A DNA stretch of 64,000 nucleotides, taken from positions 161,819,825 through 161,883,824 of the forward strand of contig NC_050096.1 in the NCBI RefSeq assembly GCF_902167145.1, written 5' to 3'. The notes under the pieces are model-generated. The model ran no database searches. It worked only from the letters and a program-made list of their open reading frames with translations, and was not told the origin of the DNA. This document shows positions 1 through 10,031 of this stretch, one piece after another. The DNA is from Zea mays. Lineage: Eukaryota; Streptophyta; Magnoliopsida; Poales; Poaceae. Made by a program: the position numbers and the translations under genes. How positions within the stretch are numbered: the stretch's first letter is position 1; the number at the start of each line of letters is the position of its first letter.

Positions 1-1689
1 GGAGAATTTTGAAAGGTGAGCTTCATCCAATATCTTCTTTCTGAGCTCAGGTTCCTTGGGAACAACCAATCGATCTCCAAACCATAGAATTCCCTTGCTG
101 TCCTGCCGGAAGCACTTGTATCTCTCTGCCTTCTGCTTGATCATTTACTTGATAACCTGAACACCCTTATCCTCAATCTGTGCCCTGACTATCTGCTCTT
201 GCAATGTGGGCTCTACCGAGATATAACTTAAGTCACCTGAAGAAACAACTTCCAGGTTCAGCTTGCACAATTCATCACACAGGGTGGTAACTCTTGCATC
301 CATGCTCATACAATTGCACTGGGCCTTTCTGCTCAAGGCATCTGCCACAACATTGGCCTTGCCTGGATGGTAATGCACTTCCAAATCATAGTCCTTGATT
401 AACTCCAACCATCTCCTCTGCCTCATGTTCAGATCTGCCTGAGTGAAGATGTATTTGAGACTCTTGTGATCAGTGTAGATGTTACAGTGAGCTCCCATCA
501 AGTAGTGTCTCCATATCTTAAGAGCATGAACCACAGCTGCCAATTCCAGATCATGTGTCGGGTAGTTCTGCTCATGGGGTCTGAGTGCTCGGGAAGCATA
601 AGCAATGACTTTGTTATCTTGCATCAAGACACAACCCAATCTCGTACCAGAAGCATCACAATAAACTTCAAATGGCTTGGTGTTGTCAGGTTGAGCCAGC
701 ACTGGGGCTGTTGTTAAATGCTACCTCAAAGTGTGAAAGGCATTTTCGCACTTTTGGCTCCAATCATACTTGACTCCCTTCTTCAACAGTTCAGTCATTG
801 GTTTAGCAATTCTGGAGAAATCCGGAATAAATCGTCGATAATACCCTGCTAAACCCAGAAAACTTCGAATTTGCTTCACTGTAGTCGGGGGTTTCCAATC
901 CATTACCTCTTGCACCTTCTCAAGATCAACTGATATCCCATCCTGAGAGATTGTGTGACCCATGAATTTAATCTCCTTCAGCCAAAATTCACATTTAGAC
1001 AACTTAGCATAAAGACGATGATCGCGCAGTCGCTGAAGCACGATGTGCAGGTGCTCAGCGTGTTCGTCTTCATTCTTGGAATAGACCAGAATATCATCGA
1101 TGAAAACGACCACGAACTTATCCAACTCTGGCATGAATACTGAGTTCATTAGGTACATAAAATAAGCCGGGGCATTGGTCAGCCCAAAAGACATCACCAA
1201 AAACTCATACAGCCCATATCTGGTTGAGAAGGCCATCTTGGGAATATCACTAGTTCGAATCTTGATCTGATGGTAACCTGAGCGAAGATCTATCTTGGAG
1301 AACACCTTGGCTCCTACCAACTGATCAAACAGAACATCAATGCGGGGCAGTGGGTATTTGTTCTTGATAGTCACCGCATTGAGAGGGCGGTAGTCAACAC
1401 ACATCCTCAAACCCTCATCCTTTTTCTTTACGAACAAGGCGGGACATCCCCAAGGCGAAGTACTTGGGCGAATAAACCCTTTGTCCAACAACTCTTGCAA
1501 TTGCTTTTTCAGTTCTGCCAATTCCGCGGGAGGCATCCTATAGGGTCTCTTGGAGATAGGAGCAGTCCCGGGTTGCAATTCGATTGCAAACTCAATGTCT
1601 CGGTCAGGTGGCATCCCTGGCAATTCATCTGGGAAAACATCTGGGTAGTCACAGACCACTGGGATCTTTTCCACTAGAGATTCTATCAT
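1..1689 (-). pseudogene. pol: pol fragment: reverse transcriptase, RNase H, start of integrase
   Basis: Encodes the Ty3/gypsy polymerase that copies element RNA in the particle. RT runs from 1689 leftward, with the [12 protein letters not shown] segment, [11 protein letters not shown], and the catalytic FIDDIL motif at 1087-1104. After an in-frame TAG at 721-723 the same frame continues into the RNase H domain ([44 protein letters not shown]). A second in-frame stop (TAA, 145-147) is followed, still in frame, by the integrase N-terminal region up to base 1. The RT frame differs from the protease frame at about 1687. Two stops and a frame break make this copy non-functional. Confidence 0.88.
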
Positions 1690-3173
1690 AACAAAGGCAC
1701 AGGAACGGGTACAACCCTGGTCGGGTAGATATAAGGTGATCTCGCATCCAAAGGGGAGTGGATTTCTATGGCTCTAGCTGCAACATCAATCACCGTGTGG
1801 TGTCGTGATAACCAATCAGTCCCTAAGATGATATCCACACTATCCAATCCCATTATCAAGAGAGTGGTTTTGAAAATGAAACTATCCAGCTTAATTGGTA
1901 CGTGTCTATTGATCTGATAGGTGGCAACCCTGCCTCCTGGTGTTGAGATTGTAATGCCCCCATTGGTGTGGTGAAAAGGCAATTGACACTTGGCACTAAA
2001 TTTTGTACTGATAAAACTGTGTGATGCACCAGAATCAAAAAGAACAATAGCAGGATAATTCAAAACTGTAAAGATACCAGTCAAGACGGGTGCTCCCTCT
2101 GGAATATCAGCCATGGTGGTGAAGTTTAGCCTGCCCTGCCTCACTTGCACCTTCTGTCTCTTGCCTTGATTCTGATTTACATTCTGCCCCTGCCTCTGCT
2201 GGTTCCGGGGGCAATTCTTGGCATAATGTCCGGTGTTGCCGCAAGTGAAACACCTGTTGTCATTTACCTGGCGATACTGCTGCTGCTGCTGATTGTTTCT
2301 CTGAGCTGGAAACTGGGTGCGGTTGGGTGCCTGCTGCTGCTGCTGCGGTCGGATTATCCATCACCCTTGCTGCTGCTGGGGGCCCCTGTTCTGAGTGTCG
2401 GACACAATCCTGAAGCGCTGTGGCTGAGCTGAGGGTCCTGCCACAGGGGTCTTCCTCTTCTTTTCTGCCTATCGAGCTATAATGCAGTCCTCCTGGGAGA
2501 TAGCCATGTTGACCAACTCATTGTAGATGTTGGCCCTGACGGTGTTGAGACGGTCACGGAGCTTAGTGCTGAGCCCCCTCCTGAACCTGTCTCTCTTCTT
2601 CTCGTCCGTATCTGCATGATACCCAGCATACTGGCATAGGTCATTAAAAGCCTGGGCATACTGCAACACTGTCCTGTTGCCCTGAGTGAGTGCCAGAAAC
2701 TCATTGAGCTTTCGGTCCATAATCCCGGCTGGTATGTGGTGTCCCCGGAAAGCTGCCTTGAACTCTTTCCATTCCACCTCTCGATCCTCTGGCTGCATGG
2801 CAAGAAAATGGTCCCACCAAGTCCTTGTGGGTCCGCGAAGCTGCTGGGTGGCGAACCTGACTTTAGTGACCTCTGAACAAGCTCCATGGAGTAGCGGGAA
2901 TTTGGATTGCACTACTCTTAACCACACATCTGCATCAAGTGGGTCCTCTACCCTTGTGAACAATGGAGGCTGGGTACTGAGGAACTCCTGGTAGGTAGCT
3001 GCCGCGGGGTGACGCTGATGGTCCCCACCACCATAGTGCTGAGGTGGTGGCTGACGCTGAGCTAGCTGCCTCAAGATCTCATTCTGCTGAGCCATTAGCT
3101 CCTGCAGAGTGGGAGGCAGTGGCGGCGGTGGAGGAACACGCTCATTCTGGCCACGACGCTGTCTCCCGGCCAT
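1686..3173 (-). pseudogene. gag: gag-protease, interrupted
   Basis: Capsid-nucleocapsid polyprotein plus aspartic protease. I place the start at the ATG at 3173 (MAGRQRRG...), because upstream codons of the open frame look like leader. The capsid part carries the plant gag signature (DPLDADVWLR, then LRGPTRTWWDHF, FRGHHIPAGIMDRK). An in-frame TAG at 2469-2471 ends it; the same reading then gives a basic stretch, a further stop and a CCHC zinc knuckle (CFTCGNTGHYAKNC, about 2207-2251). The protease (1686-2150) shows LFDSGASHSF and ILGTDWL. Protease is in the gag frame; RT follows in another frame, so a frameshift lies near 1687. Confidence 0.85.
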
Positions 3174-3474
3174 CTGAAAAATCACATATATTCTCAATAC
3201 CATATCTTCAAGTTTAAGGTTTAATTGCGGTGAAGGAGTCAAAGGCGAATTGATAGATTCCGACATAAACAAAAAGGATTTAAAAAGGCATAAACTTTCC
3301 TTCCAAATTAAAATTAACAGCATCCATCAACCAACTTCCGAAAGAGTTTATCACGGTTACATCAATGGTCCCAAAAAGACTCAACTCTATCTAGCCTAGT
3401 ACCCCAAGGGTGCAAAAGCTAAGCTAGCTGCGAGGAGTCCTACCATCACTGACGTCTAACTCTATCCCGGACAC

Positions 3475-4344
3475 CTAGTGAGCGAACGAGGCAACACTCG
3501 ACTCGGGGGAAGGTAGTCTCCCTAAGCCAGCAGTGTCCACACTAGAAGTAGGCTCCTCTCCTCCCTCGATGTCGACGTCCTCGTTGGCCTCCATATCCTG
3601 GATCTCCTAGTGATGCATATCCAAATGCTCATTAGCCTCCGCCAGCTGTTGCTGGGTGTTAAGGAGCTGATCCTCGAGAACCTCGATGGTGTTCTCCCTG
3701 GTTCCCACTAATTCCTCCAACTCTTGGATATCATTGGATAGCTGCTCCACCTGCAAGTCCTTTTCCACCATCTCAGTGGACAAATCAACCACAAGCTCCT
3801 CTCTGTTGTCCAAGGTGATCTTGGTCGCCTCCAATAGTGTCATCAGATGGGACATCACCTCACCATGCATCACTTGCAGACGGTATAGAGCATTCATGCA
3901 CCGTACGGTCAAGTGTGCAGTCTGTCCTGGGTAGATGGCCCAAATGTCCTTGGCATGCTCCACTCGATCTTTCCACATTTGGTCGTCCTCCCTTTCGGTG
4001 GGGAACAAGCCAATGGGGTGGGTAGACAGCTCCAAAGGATGGAATCCGCAGAAAGTGGTCAACCCGTGCAGAGCGATCGCCTCGATTGTGTCCTCAGCCC
4101 GGTATCCAAAGGACTCAGAGTCCAGTGAACGCCAGCCTGGCTGTAGGGGATGAGGCTCTAGGGTCATCCTCACCCTACAGCGGGGCACTCGATGCTTCTC
4201 GAACTGCTGCACCGCGTACTGAGGAGGCGTCGTGTATCCGGCCCCCTGAAGTACCTCCCACAAAATGCGGGGAAAACCCTCTCGTGCAAGCCCGTCAGTG
4301 TGGGACAGTGCATTTCCGTCGTCTGAGGATCCGTGGGAAGTCAT
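3475..4344 (-). pseudogene. ORF0: extra ORF between 5' LTR and gag, function unknown
   Basis: Open frame on the same strand as gag, in the leader. It starts at the ATG at 4344 (MTSHGSSDDGN) and meets TAG at 3607-3609 after 245 codons; the frame is then open for about 43 more codons to a stop at 3475-3477, with acidic content, so the TAG is probably a late nonsense mutation. The first 130 residues look globular (LQPGWRSLDSESFGYRAED). The last 80 are rich in E, Q, L and predict a coiled coil. Rice RIRE3 and RIRE8 are known to carry an ORF0 upstream of gag, which this position matches. No catalytic motif is visible. Confidence 0.7.
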
Positions 4345-4750
4345 CTGTGTACGGTTAAGCGTAAGTAAAAGAAAAAGAATTATAAAAAGAACAAGAAAAA
4401 TAAGACTCAGGTGCTCTCCAACTATAAAAATGGTATTGGGATACTTAGTTGGTCATCAGTTTGTTTTTAAGTCTTTACTCAATTATCCATTTGTTTAATT
4501 TAAGAATGCATGCATGCTCGTCCTAAATGACCTCACAGCAATGTAAAGGGAATAGGGAAGAACTCCCGTCCCTTAAAATGGCCTGTAGGGCCTAATCACT
4601 TAGCCACCTAGCTACCCTTCTATCATCCTAAGGCTTCACGTCCTAAGTCTATCCTGATCGTCCTACGATCTATCCAACATTGTTTCTATCAAGTTTTACT
4701 TCGGAAAAGGATGGTATTTATATTTTATTGATTCCTCTGTGGTGGTACAA

Positions 4751-4762
4751 GCTCCGATACCA
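4751..4762 (-). other. primer binding site, initiator tRNA-Met type
   Basis: On the minus strand TGGTATCGGAGC begins two bases after the LTR end. It matches the tRNA-Met primer-site consensus TGGTATCAGAGC at 11 of 12 positions. It fixes the orientation and the inner LTR edge. Confidence 0.85.
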
Positions 4763-4764
4763 GC

Positions 4765-7700
4765 TGTGGCGGAACTGCCCGAATTATTCCAACTCAAGTG
4801 CCCAAGTCCCGCCTTAGAGGCTAGACCACACTTAAATGGGAATAACTCGTCAATCCCTCGGATCTAGTCCGACAAGGCCACTGACAGGATCAAGTACCAC
4901 AATCTCACTCGATGGTGAGTCACAGAGCAAATACAATAAAGCATAAAACCATGCATGTGAGAGTATTAAATTATTACATCACCATCGGAGTTTTGCAAAA
5001 GTAGTCATCATTGTTCGAAGTGCAGCGGAATAAAACTAACGGTAAATAAACAGAGAGATGGGGAAGCCTGTCCCATCACTCCTCATGCTCCTCCTCAGCC
5101 GAGGCGGGGTCCCACTCGACAGTCCAACCCGGTGGCAAGATGGACGGCCAAGTCACTCCAGCAACCATGTCCTCCAGAGAACTTGTAAAATTATGCCACA
5201 AGCAAGGCTGAGTATACTAATACTCAGCTAGACTTACCCGGTGTGAGGAGTCTACTCCTCTACCTCTAGACATGCAGCTGTTTGACTGTGGGGTTTGGTT
5301 GCCAAAAGCACTAGCTGAGTTTCTAAGTCAAGTTTTATCTTTGTCAATTTAAGTGTGACTCTTAAGGCTAAATGTGTACTATCTACTCATACATAGTAGC
5401 AAACATTATTAGCAATCAACATCTTATATCAACTCATCATATTTTCACTTGTTACTCAATGCAGTACAATGGATCAAGCAGTCTCATTAGCTGTGAGAAG
5501 CAGACGATTCGAATCGAGTTTTTATCCTTGCAAGGTAAACCTAAACACACGACATGCCAGGGCACTCCGTCCCCACACACATCAACCGTCCCCATCAATT
5601 CCCCGTCAGCAGATCAGGGCTCACCGCCTTGGCGTACAATGCCTCACTGACCCCGACTGCCGTCGTGCAGTGACCGCACTTGTACCCACCATAACCGGAA
5701 TGGGAGACCACGTCTCAGGTCGCGTGAGGGGCAAAGTCTACTGCCAGGTTCAGTCAGGTACTAGGCTTACCGATTTACCATATTTCTCGGTATGTGTTTA
5801 GTACGTTCAAACGCTTGACACAGGTATCCGCACGTTAATCCTTATTCCATTTTCCCATCTCGTAAACAACCAATCCCCATGGATTGTTGTCCACAACTAG
5901 TATCATGATAGTATGAAAGTGGGTACAACCAATTTCCTGATCTCGCGCGAGTGCTAGAAAAATCACTCGTCTTCTACCGAGATCCTAATTAAATAAAGCA
6001 ACTATTCGACCTAGCATACTAGTATCCATCTCAAAAGGATTCCTGAGATCATGCAACTAGGGTTTCAGTCAACTCCTACACTTAGGTGCACAATACAAGC
6101 CTACAAACATTAAGTGCAGTAAAATAGCATATATAACGGTTATGCATAAAACCGGGGCTTGCCTTCCAAAGCAGTGGCAGGCAGGTCCTCTGGTGCAGGC
6201 TCTGGTGCTGGATCTGGGGCTACCTCCTGAGCAGCTCCTTGCTCCGGCACGAGGACGTACTCTCCGTCCGCAAGGTTACAGTCTATCGAAATGCAATGAA
6301 CATGTATGTCATGATTATGCAGGATTTAATAACAATATGCTAAGAGAAGAAAAACTAAGTTAATGAGTAACTTAGGGTTTCCGGGTCATATGTGGCTTTT
6401 AATGGTTTATGCTTATCACTTCTAGGTTTAGGTTTTTCTAGGGATAGGCATAGGGAATTTGTATTGCCTCTATATATTTCAGTGGACAAGTTAATAAGGG
6501 TTTTAGGATGCCACTAGTTCCTCTCATTCATTTTTCCCTTTCTTCATTTCCTATTTAGGGTTTCTAGTGTAGATTTGAACTACAACAGTGGTTTAATATT
6601 TTCCAAAAATTCTGTAAAAATTACAGTGGGTTGCCATTGGCCATTCTAGCCTGTTCTAGGAATTTGAGGTTTAAAATACAAAGGCTATGCTTTAGACAAA
6701 AATAACAAGAGTTGTGTAAAATGGGCCACTTTGCACTACATCTCTTAATTAGGGGTGAGTTCTGCCCTAAAGGTTATTTTTGTTGGCATTTAACAGTAAT
6801 AATAGGCTTCTGTGCCAAAAATCACAGAAAGCTAAGGGATGGTCATTCAGTTATGCTTTTCTAAAGTTAAATGCCAAAGAGGCACTTTCTACTACATTGT
6901 TATTTGAAAAATGTCAAACAGCAAATTTCATATTTTTCTTAAGTTCTTAATAACAAAACATTAATTATCCCAAGGGTTGGGGTGTTTTCACCTTGGGGTT
7001 ATTTTTGTAGGGTTTTTCTAAGTTTTCCTTGTTTTATTAAAATAAAAGGTATCCTACTCATTTTATACTAAACCAGGGTATGATAGATTTTTCTAGTGAA
7101 CTACATTGAATAAGTACCCTAATAAAAATAAGGGTGCCCTCTGGTTCATTATTTAAATCACCTTTTCTATTTTTCTTAACCTTAAGCATATTGTAAATTA
7201 AATGGCAAAAACTATCTTAATGGGTTGGACAGAGAGGTTTAACATTTTTAAACAGGTCAGTAGGTGGATATAAACTTCTCCAAATTTTTCTAACCCTAGT
7301 CAAATAGTGCAACTATTTTTAGCCTTATTATTTAGCTTTTGGCCAAAACAATAATTAAATCAGAACCTTATAGTTTTCTGTAGTACTCAAGGGTTTTATA
7401 TTTTTCCTAAGCAGTTTACATTATTTAAAGTCCAACAAAATTGGTTTGACCAAATTTGGATGAACTAAACAGAAGTTATGAATTATTAAAGTTTCTGTTC
7501 AAATTTAAAAACAGATTTAATAAGGGTTTCCTGGAAAAGCAGTTTACACCGAGGACCCTGGGTTATTTCCAAACTAACTCTCTCAGTTATACCCCCACGT
7601 TACTATTCATTTGAGTCACTGACATTTCACAAAACCCCCCAGACTTCTCTCCTTCTCTCACGCGGTCCCTCCCTAGGTTTAAACAGTACCCGCAAGATAG

Positions 7701-9097
7701 AAAAGGGTGGCGCGGCTTATCGGCGGCGAGATAGGTCCGGCGAGGGGCGGGGTTGGCTCGGGGAGGCTCTGGCGGTCACAGCGATGTACGACTCGACGGC
7801 GGGGATGCCCGGAATCGCTCGGTCCACGTGCGCAGGCGGGTGTCTTCGTCGGCGGCGGGTGTGCCGGCCAAACCACGGCGATCTAGTTCAATCCAAGGGC
7901 ACGGTGAGCTTCACGGGGTGACGTAGAGACCGTGTGCACAAGGAATCGGAAAATGGTTCAGTGGATTACCCGGTCCACGCACTCCGGCAGGTTGTGAACT
8001 CCGGCGACCGTGGACTGGCCTCTCCGGCGAAGCAGGCTTCGATTCCTCGCTCGGGGAGCTTCACTGAGGTGTGCTCACTCGTCTCCGAGGGTCGGACGGG
8101 GTTGGGAAAGGCTGGGCTGGCCGGTCTACGGCGGCAGGGGCTCAGGTGGCCGTAGACACGCCGCGCACGGGCAAACGGCGGTGAGTTGAGCTCCGGTGAG
8201 GTTTGAGCGTGCGCGGAAGAGTGTGGTCGACGCCTGAGCTGGCTTTATAGGCGCGGGCGCGGGCCATGGCGTCGGCTAGCCGTTGGCGCGACGCGGGGCG
8301 CACGCGGGCGTGCTCTAGCGCACACAGAGCGCGTCGAACACGTGGAGCTTTTCTTCTGCCCGTGTTCCACAGCTCACCCAAGTCGCAAACGTGCGAATCT
8401 TGGCAAAAATCCGGCGCGAGTCTTTTCCTGGCACCTAGGGCTATCTCTCATCCGTGAGTTGCCATGGCAGATATGGCCTAGGTAGGGAGATCTTCGGTCG
8501 CCAAATCGGGTGTGTCACTCTGCCCATCTCGCGACAAAAACCATGCCAAGGCATGTCAAACGTCAAGATCTCAGGCTCAGCTTTTTCCAGTGGGTGCCCT
8601 AGGTGGTATGCCACATTTTTGGTATAGAATTTAGGTGGTTTTGGTGCCAGCTTCGAGGTGAACACGGTTGATCTTTAGTGTAGGTGTAGTTTTTAACTTA
8701 GAGAAAATTAGAGAGCTCTAGCTCTCTCTCTACTTAGGGAATGGATTTGGGGTTTCTCCAGGGGTCTTTTTGCAATATTTCCTTCCCATAATTGCTGGTT
8801 ATAAGGTTACTTAAGGTTTGGTTAAAGATTGCTCATGTTTTGCACATTTGCTCACTCTCTCCCCCCTCTTATCCATGGCTTTGGGAGATAGGGTTCAAGA
8901 GAGGTCTAGGGTTTTCCCTCCTCTTGCCCAAGGTAGTAAGTGTACAAAGGTTTGAGTAATACTTATTAGGTCATTAGAAATCTTGGTTAACACATGGCCT
9001 CCAAGGTTCTTATGTTCTCCTTATGTTTTTACCACATGTGATCACAGTCCTTAGCACCAAGGTGTGCTCTAGCCATGGTAACACCTGAGGTGTTACA
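4765..9097 (-). repeat. 5' LTR of the left chromovirus, 4.3 kb
   Basis: On the minus strand it begins TGTAACACCTCAGG at 9097 and ends CCGCCACA at 4765, directly before the primer site. At 4333 bp it is long, in line with Tekay-type elements. The likely TATA box lies only about 850 bp in, so U3 is short and R-U5 is about 3.4 kb. Composition is uneven: AT-rich at 6.3-7.6 kb, GC-rich at 7.7-8.5 kb around the promoter. Short open frames inside it show no recognisable protein. The partner 3' LTR is outside the window. Confidence 0.85.
8244..8250 (-). promoter_or_regulatory. TATA box of the left chromovirus LTR
   Basis: CTATAAA on the minus strand in a GC-rich setting, about 850 bp from the LTR start. 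Position and context match the LTR promoter of the related element at 53735. Start of transcription is inferred near 8215. Confidence 0.55.
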
Positions 9098-9185
9098 GGA
9101 AATGTCCTAGGGTACCTCGGGAGCGTAGCCCGAGCCTTGGTTATGTATCGAACGTACCCAGGGTCATCCCTCGCTCTGCGTGCTC

Positions 9186-9560
9186 TGAGGCGGCTGTCAG
9201 AACCCTTCGGGGGCTAGCCTACGAATCCCTTATCAGTAGTGGGCGCGGAGCCCGAGTGGCCTGAGGTGGCTGTTGAACCGTTCCGAGGGGCCAGCCTTCG
9301 AACCTCTGACCAGTAGTGGGCGCGGAGCCCGAGTGGCCTGAGGCGGCTGTTGAACCCTCCCGAGGGGCCAGCCTTCGAACCTCTGACCAGTACTGGGCGC
9401 GAAGCCCGAGTGGCCTGAGGCGGCTGTTGAACCCTTCCGAGGGGCTAGCCTTCGAACCTCTGACCAGTAGTGGGCGTGGAGCCCGAGTGCTCTAAGGCGG
9501 CTGTTGAACCCTTCCGAGGGGCCAGCCTTCGAACCTCTGATCAGTAGGGGGGCTCGGGGC
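9186..9560. repeat. 77-bp tandem repeat, about five copies
   Basis: The anchor (C/T)GGCTGT recurs at 9191, 9267, 9344, 9421 and 9498, spacing 76-77 bp. Each unit contains GGGCGCGGAGCCCGAGTGG-like and GGGGCCAGCCTTCGAACC-like blocks. It lies about 330 bp upstream of the antisense-gene TATA box in the Huck-like element. Open frames through it are repeat artefacts. Confidence 0.85.
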
Positions 9561-9890
9561 CCGCTTCCTTCGCGGAGAAGGGTCCCTTTCGGAGTATCCC
9601 CTTTCCCGGTCCCTGTTGCTAGAGAGAGAAAGAGGAAGTGGAAAAGGATATGAAATCGAACGACGTGGCGCACCTTTTTTGACGCGGTCATCATGGCGGA
9701 GGTGAAGCGTCGCCTGCTTCGCCTGCCAAAGGTGCCGCATGTCCTGCCGTAGAGTTAATGCGACGGGACGAGTGGTTCGCGGGGCGGCCGTTGTGCGTGC
9801 GCGAGCCGTTCGAGGAACGGGCGTCTCGCTTTGAGTTTTGAATCTCGCGGCGGGTTCGGGCGAAGTGTTGAACGGGTCTCGCCTGGGCCT

Positions 9891-9899
9891 TTATATATT
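9891..9899 (+). promoter_or_regulatory. TATA box of the Huck-like antisense gene
   Basis: TTATATATT preceded by GC-rich DNA, about 140 bp before the ATG at 10032, on the strand opposite to gag-pol. It gives the antisense gene its own promoter, separate from the LTR. Confidence 0.55.
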
Positions 9900-10031
9900 T
9901 GGGAAAGGGACCGGTGACGGTTCTTTACTCTGCTGCTCGCCTCCCATTTAGGTTTTCGCAACCCGAGGGAATAGCCAGAGAAAGGAAACCGCGCACCCAG
10001 TCCTCTCCGCCGCCACCTCTTGTGCTTGGTG

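Larger units (their letters stand above)
1..9097 (-). mobile_element. Ty3/gypsy chromovirus (Tekay clade), 5' two-thirds
   Basis: Minus-strand LTR retrotransposon. Reading leftward from 9097 it has a 5' LTR (4765-9097), a tRNA-Met-type primer site (4751-4762), an extra ORF, gag, protease, RT, RNase H and the start of integrase. The 3' half lies beyond base 1. LTR ends TGTAACACC...CA and the gag style fit Tekay/RIRE3-like chromoviruses. It is inserted in the 3' region of the Huck-like element that resumes at 9098; the 5-bp target duplication would be GGAAA (9098-9102), but the partner is outside. Several nonsense codons and a PR/RT frame change show it cannot make its own proteins. Confidence 0.9.

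Noticed and set aside
9233..9694. Minus-strand open frame of 153 codons
   Set aside because: It is a translation of the 77-bp repeat array (the RFEGWPLGRVQQPPQ-type unit repeats); no family match.
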